Both the position numbers and the translations under genes were made by a program. Positions 7,513-8,828 of a stretch of 8,828 bases of DNA are shown piece after piece. Positions within the stretch are counted from its first letter, which is position 1, and each line of letters opens with the position of its first letter. The notes beneath the pieces are model-generated. The model worked only from the letters and a program-made list of their open reading frames with translations. It was not told where the DNA came from and did no database searches. This stretch comes from Pseudomonadota bacterium (GTDB lineage Bacteria; Pseudomonadota; Alphaproteobacteria; Rhizobiales; Xanthobacteraceae): contig JAEVZN010000329.1 of NCBI GenBank assembly GCA_023392205.1, positions 1 to 8,828 of the forward strand. Reading direction: 5' to 3'.

Positions 7513-8106
7513 ATGACTGCATGGCTCCCAGATGTTGTTCACGCCGGCACCCAAAACTCGTCTGCAGCCGCCCCCTTGCGCGCCTTCCTGATCCGGGGCC
7601 TGGCGGGCGGGCGGCCGTTTTACTTTTCCGCCGGGCTCGATGCGCTGGCCGACAAGCTGAAGCGTGCCGGCGTGGCGGCCACCACGCACGATCAGGGATC
7701 GGCAATACGTCCCTATGGCCAGGTCGGCGCGATCGCCGCCGCCGCGCAGGCGGTGGCTGAGGCCGGTGCGCGGCCGGTTCTGATCGGCCATTCGATGGGG
7801 GCCGATGCGGCGCTGAAGGTGGCCGCGAGATTGAACGCGGCGCAGATCGCGGTACCGCTTGTGGTCTGTTTCGACCCGACCTCGTTCCGGCGCCTGTTCG
7901 GTCCGCCGCCGGTGCCGGCCAATGTCGCGCGCATATTCAACTTCTATCAGCGGATGACCCCGCTCGGCCGCGGGCGGCTGACGCCCGCGCCGGATTTTCG
8001 CGGGCATCTGCACCAGGAAGAGGTGCGCCGTATCCATAGCCGCGTCGATGACGATGCGGCCCTGCATGCGCGGGTGCTGACGGAGATCGCAGCGCTCGGT
8101 GCCTGA
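7513..8106 (+). CDS. Alpha/beta-hydrolase fold protein (esterase/thioesterase-like), unknown substrate
   Basis: A 197-residue small alpha/beta hydrolase. The segment AFLIRGLAGGRPFYFSAGLD near residue 20 and the nucleophile elbow VLIGHSMGAD (Ser94) are clear. An acid candidate follows in VVCFDPTSF (Asp121), then PVPANVARIFNFYQ, common to a Hyphomicrobiales family of uncharacterised hydrolases. The catalytic His is uncertain: His175 (RRIHSRVDDD) or His185. There is no lid domain and no signal peptide, so it is cytoplasmic unless released by lysis. The frame is open back to 7297, inside the DUF2793 gene, but family resemblance begins after about 7513. GGAAAGG at 7495-7501 is 11 nt before ATG 7513 and 5 nt before an in-frame TTG at 7507, which may be the real start. 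Lying between a fibre gene and a lysozyme it could act on envelope lipids, but that is inference; a housekeeping role is equally possible. Confidence 0.8.
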   Translation: MTAWLPDVVHAGTQNSSAAAPLRAFLIRGLAGGRPFYFSAGLDALADKLKRAGVAATTHDQGSAIRPYGQVGAIAAAAQAVAEAGARPVLIGHSMGADAALKVAARLNAAQIAVPLVVCFDPTSFRRLFGPPPVPANVARIFNFYQRMTPLGRGRLTPAPDFRGHLHQEEVRRIHSRVDDDAALHARVLTEIAALGA

Positions 8107-8133
8107 CCGCACAGCGAAGACCCCCCCTAACCG

Positions 8134-8158
8134 CCGCGCCGTGAGCGCGGTTTTTTTT
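8134..8158 (+). terminator. Strong Rho-independent terminator
   Basis: A perfect 6-bp all-GC stem, CCGCGC (8134-8139) with GCGCGG (8145-8150), has a 5-nt loop CGTGA and is followed at once by eight T residues (8151-8158). It begins 27 nt after the hydrolase stop, ending the tail/hydrolase transcript, and lies only 26 nt before the lysozyme ATG. Confidence 0.88.
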
Positions 8159-8184
8159 GCCTCAAGCGAGAAGGACATCCAACA

Positions 8185-8828
8185 ATGGCCGCAGCCAGTT
8201 TCGAGGCGGCGCTTGCCCGCGTGCTCAAGCATGAGGGCGGCTACGCCAATCATCCCTCCGATCCGGGAGGCCCCACCAATTTCGGCATCACGCAGGCGAC
8301 CTATGCACGCTTCCTCGGCCGCAATGTTACCGCGGCGGAAGTGCGGGCCATGCCGCTCACCGATGCGAAAGCGATCTATCGCGCCGGTTACTGGAATGCA
8401 TTGCGCTGCGACGAGCTTCCCGCGGGCCTCGATTATGCGGTCTTCGATTACGGGGTGAATTCAGGTGTCGGACGCGCGGCGACCGTGCTGGCGCGGCTCT
8501 TGTCGCAGAGCGTGACCGGGCGGATGAGCGACGGTCTTGTTGCGGCGGCGCGCGCGGCCGATCCGGCGCAGCTTGTCGCGCGGCTATGCGACGAGCGGCT
8601 GGCCTTCCTGAAATCCTTGCGCACCTGGCCGGTCTTCGGTGCCGGCTGGGGACGGCGCGTCTCCGATGTGCGGCACGATGCGCTTTCCATGATCGGCGGG
8701 CAGGCGCCGCAGGATACAGCGGCCGCGCCGGCTGCGGGCAAGGCGCAAGTGCCGCCCTCAAATGCCGGACCCGCCGCCGCCGGAGCCGCCGTGATTGCAG
8801 GCGGCGCCGTGGCCGCGCAGGCTGCACA
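8185..8828 (+). CDS. Glycoside hydrolase family 108 lysozyme/endolysin (C-terminus beyond right edge)
   Basis: A muramidase that cuts the peptidoglycan glycan backbone; GH108 proteins are common phage endolysins in proteobacteria. ATG 8185 has a good AAGGA site (8171-8175) at 9-nt spacing. The catalytic motif LKHEGGYANHPSDPGGPTNF places the general acid at Glu17, followed by GITQATYARF. From about residue 68 the peptidoglycan-binding half (PG_binding_3 type) is clear: YWNALRCDELPAGLDYAVFD, YGVNSGVGRAATVLARLL and TWPVFGAGWGRRVSDV. After about residue 175 comes an Ala/Pro/Gly-rich linker and, from about 199, a hydrophobic AGAAVIAGGAVAAQAA that looks like the start of a C-terminal membrane segment. 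The window holds 214 codons with no stop. There is no N-terminal signal peptide. The terminator just upstream leaves no space for a dedicated promoter. Confidence 0.92.
   Translation, partial: MAAASFEAALARVLKHEGGYANHPSDPGGPTNFGITQATYARFLGRNVTAAEVRAMPLTDAKAIYRAGYWNALRCDELPAGLDYAVFDYGVNSGVGRAATVLARLLSQSVTGRMSDGLVAAARAADPAQLVARLCDERLAFLKSLRTWPVFGAGWGRRVSDVRHDALSMIGGQAPQDTAAAPAAGKAQVPPSNAGPAAAGAAVIAGGAVAAQAA

Noticed and set aside
7450..8253. 267-residue minus-strand ORF over the alpha/beta hydrolase
   Set aside because: It crosses the terminator and is antisense to a frame with a clear GHSMG elbow; no motif of its own.
1..8828. CRISPR array, tRNA, rRNA, insertion sequence or attachment site
   Set aside because: No spaced direct repeats, tRNA-like cloverleaf, transposase motifs or terminal inverted repeats were seen on reading both strands.

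Overview
The window is GC-rich DNA from an alphaproteobacterium, most likely a Hyphomicrobiales (Rhizobiales) member related to the Bradyrhizobium/Rhodopseudomonas/Pseudolabrys group. I infer this from codon use and from the protein families present: a GTA-type NlpC/P60 peptidase next to a 'megatron' baseplate protein, a DUF2793 protein, and a family 108 lysozyme. No database was consulted.

Left part, minus strand (1-1466): a small catabolic/transport operon. An isochorismatase-family cysteine hydrolase (771-1466) is followed 26 nt later by a DctP-type TRAP transporter solute receptor, which runs off the left edge (744 to 1). The hydrolase keeps all its catalytic residues but has one in-frame TGA in the middle, so as sequenced it is a pseudogene. 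The ORF caller saw it as two unrelated pieces.

Divergent gap (1467-1709): about 240 bp with a weak minus-strand promoter candidate, a perfect TTGACA box on the plus strand, and a possible 56-residue ORF whose stop overlaps the next start codon (ATGA).

Right part, plus strand (1710-8828): a tail-tip and lysis cassette like the end of an RcGTA-type gene transfer agent or a related siphophage. In order it holds the NlpC/P60 peptidase (g14-like), the 1300-residue TIM-barrel baseplate hub protein (g15-like), a DUF2793 tail-fibre-like protein, a small alpha/beta hydrolase with an intact GHSMG elbow, a strong Rho-independent terminator, and a GH108 lysozyme/endolysin cut by the right edge. The first two tail genes are translationally coupled by an ATGA overlap, and the third follows 6 nt later.

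The genes expected upstream of the peptidase in a GTA (DUF2163, DUF2460, tape measure, head genes) are not in this window; a metabolic operon on the other strand occupies that place. This suggests a split or relocated tail-tip module. The long ORFs of this module are intact, which argues against simple decay. The most notable points are the isolated tail-tip/lysis cassette, the alpha/beta hydrolase beside a lysozyme, the terminator standing directly in front of the lysozyme gene with no room for a promoter, and the single-codon lesion in the cysteine hydrolase.
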